In this document: piece after piece, positions 7,031 through 7,474 of the stretch
Position numbering within the stretch: the stretch's first letter is position 1
How the letters are laid out: each line of letters starts with the position of its first letter
Assembly: GCA_030671915.1 (NCBI GenBank)
Contig: DAOVHN010000116.1
Span: 1-7,474, forward strand
From: Pseudomonadota bacterium
GTDB taxonomy: Bacteria; Pseudomonadota; Alphaproteobacteria; UBA8366; JADFVY01
DNA length: 7,474 nucleotides
Reading direction: 5' to 3'
Translations under genes and position numbers: made by a program
The notes under the pieces: model-generated
The model's database searches: none
What the model was told of the DNA's origin: nothing
The model's input: the letters and a program-made list of their open reading frames with translations, nothing else

Positions 7031-7474
7031 TCACGCCGTGGTTTCTTCCGCCACGCCCAGTTCCTCGGCCATGGCCTCCCGCATCTTGTATTTCTGGATC
7101 TTGCCGGTCACGGTCATCGGAAAGCCGTCCACGAATTTGACGTAGCGGGGGATCTTGTAATGGGCGATCTGGCCCTCGCAGAAGGCTCGGATATCTTCGG
7201 GGCTGGCGCTGGCGCCCTCGCGCAACTTCACCCAGGCGCAGATTTCCTCGCCATATTTCCTGTCGGGCACGCCGAAGATCTGGACATCCTCGATATCGGG
7301 GTGGCGATAGAGGAATTCCTCGATTTCGCGCGGATATATGTTTTCGCCGCCACGGATCAGCATGTCCTTGATGCGCCCGACGATGTTGCAGTAGCCCTCT
7401 TCGTCGATGTTGGCCAGATCGCCGGTATGCATCCAGCCCGCATCGTCGATCGCTTCCGCCGTCTTTTCCTCGTC
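7031..7474 (-). CDS. AMP-binding acyl-CoA synthetase, C-terminal part; 5' end outside window
   Basis: These 147 residues are the C-terminus of an ANL-superfamily acyl-CoA synthetase (fatty-acyl-CoA ligase), which activates a carboxylic acid as acyl-AMP and then transfers it to CoA. The frame is open to the window edge, and the first visible residues ([21 protein letters not shown]) continue the family consensus, so the internal Met at base 7432 is not the start. Motifs in fragment numbering are GWMHTGD (13-19; the Asp contacts the AMP ribose), the hinge and A8 segment [20 protein letters not shown] (33-52), and TVTGKIQK with the adenylation-catalytic Lys at 125. The sequence strongly resembles medium/long-chain ligases of the ACSF2/FadD3-like type, but chain length cannot be judged without the N-terminal acyl pocket. 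It precedes the CcmF-like gene on the same strand, but the 250-base repeat-filled gap argues against a tight operon. Confidence 0.95.
   Translation of the reverse strand, partial: DEEKTAEAIDDAGWMHTGDLANIDEEGYCNIVGRIKDMLIRGGENIYPREIEEFLYRHPDIEDVQIFGVPDRKYGEEICAWVKLREGASASPEDIRAFCEGQIAHYKIPRYVKFVDGFPMTVTGKIQKYKMREAMAEELGVAEETTA

Overview
The window is GC-rich, densely coding bacterial DNA. It most resembles a chromosomal segment from an alphaproteobacterium, perhaps of Rhodospirillales type. The main grounds are a PopZ/DUF2497-family gene, which is essentially an alphaproteobacterial marker, lying between a TolC-family gene and valS. Intergenic palindromes of a style I associate with these genomes agree with this. 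The lineage is inferred from protein families and composition; no rRNA or other decisive marker is present.

Left part, + strand (1-4458): the 3' end of a TolC-family outer-membrane channel gene, then a PopZ-like polar organising protein gene, then a complete valyl-tRNA synthetase gene (valS). The gaps are 72 and 78 bases and all three genes point the same way, so partial co-transcription is possible. A perfect 9-bp inverted repeat straddles the tolC stop codon, and the last 70 or so bases of tolC are unusually AT-rich. Either could mark a transcription boundary in front of popZ.

Right part, - strand (4545-7474): a large CcmF-like polytopic membrane protein converges on valS. Upstream of it on the same strand is the 3' end of an acyl-CoA synthetase gene that runs off the window. 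The CcmF-like protein keeps the four histidines expected of CcmF haem lyases, but its tryptophan-rich WWD motif and other signatures are clearly non-canonical. No other ccm gene is visible beside it.

The roughly 250-base gap between the acyl-CoA synthetase and ccmF genes is almost filled by a nested palindromic repeat. Outer arms of 32 nt match at 31 positions, an inner imperfect palindrome lies inside them, and two small GAA-loop hairpins lie in the left half. A solo half-copy of the outer repeat core lies at the other end of the ccmF-like gene, next to valS, so the gene is bracketed by repeat copies.

Most of the window is ordinary housekeeping DNA. The parts most worth a second look are the divergent orphan CcmF-like protein and the nested repeat beside it. 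I see no CRISPR array, tRNA, rRNA, transposase or phage gene.
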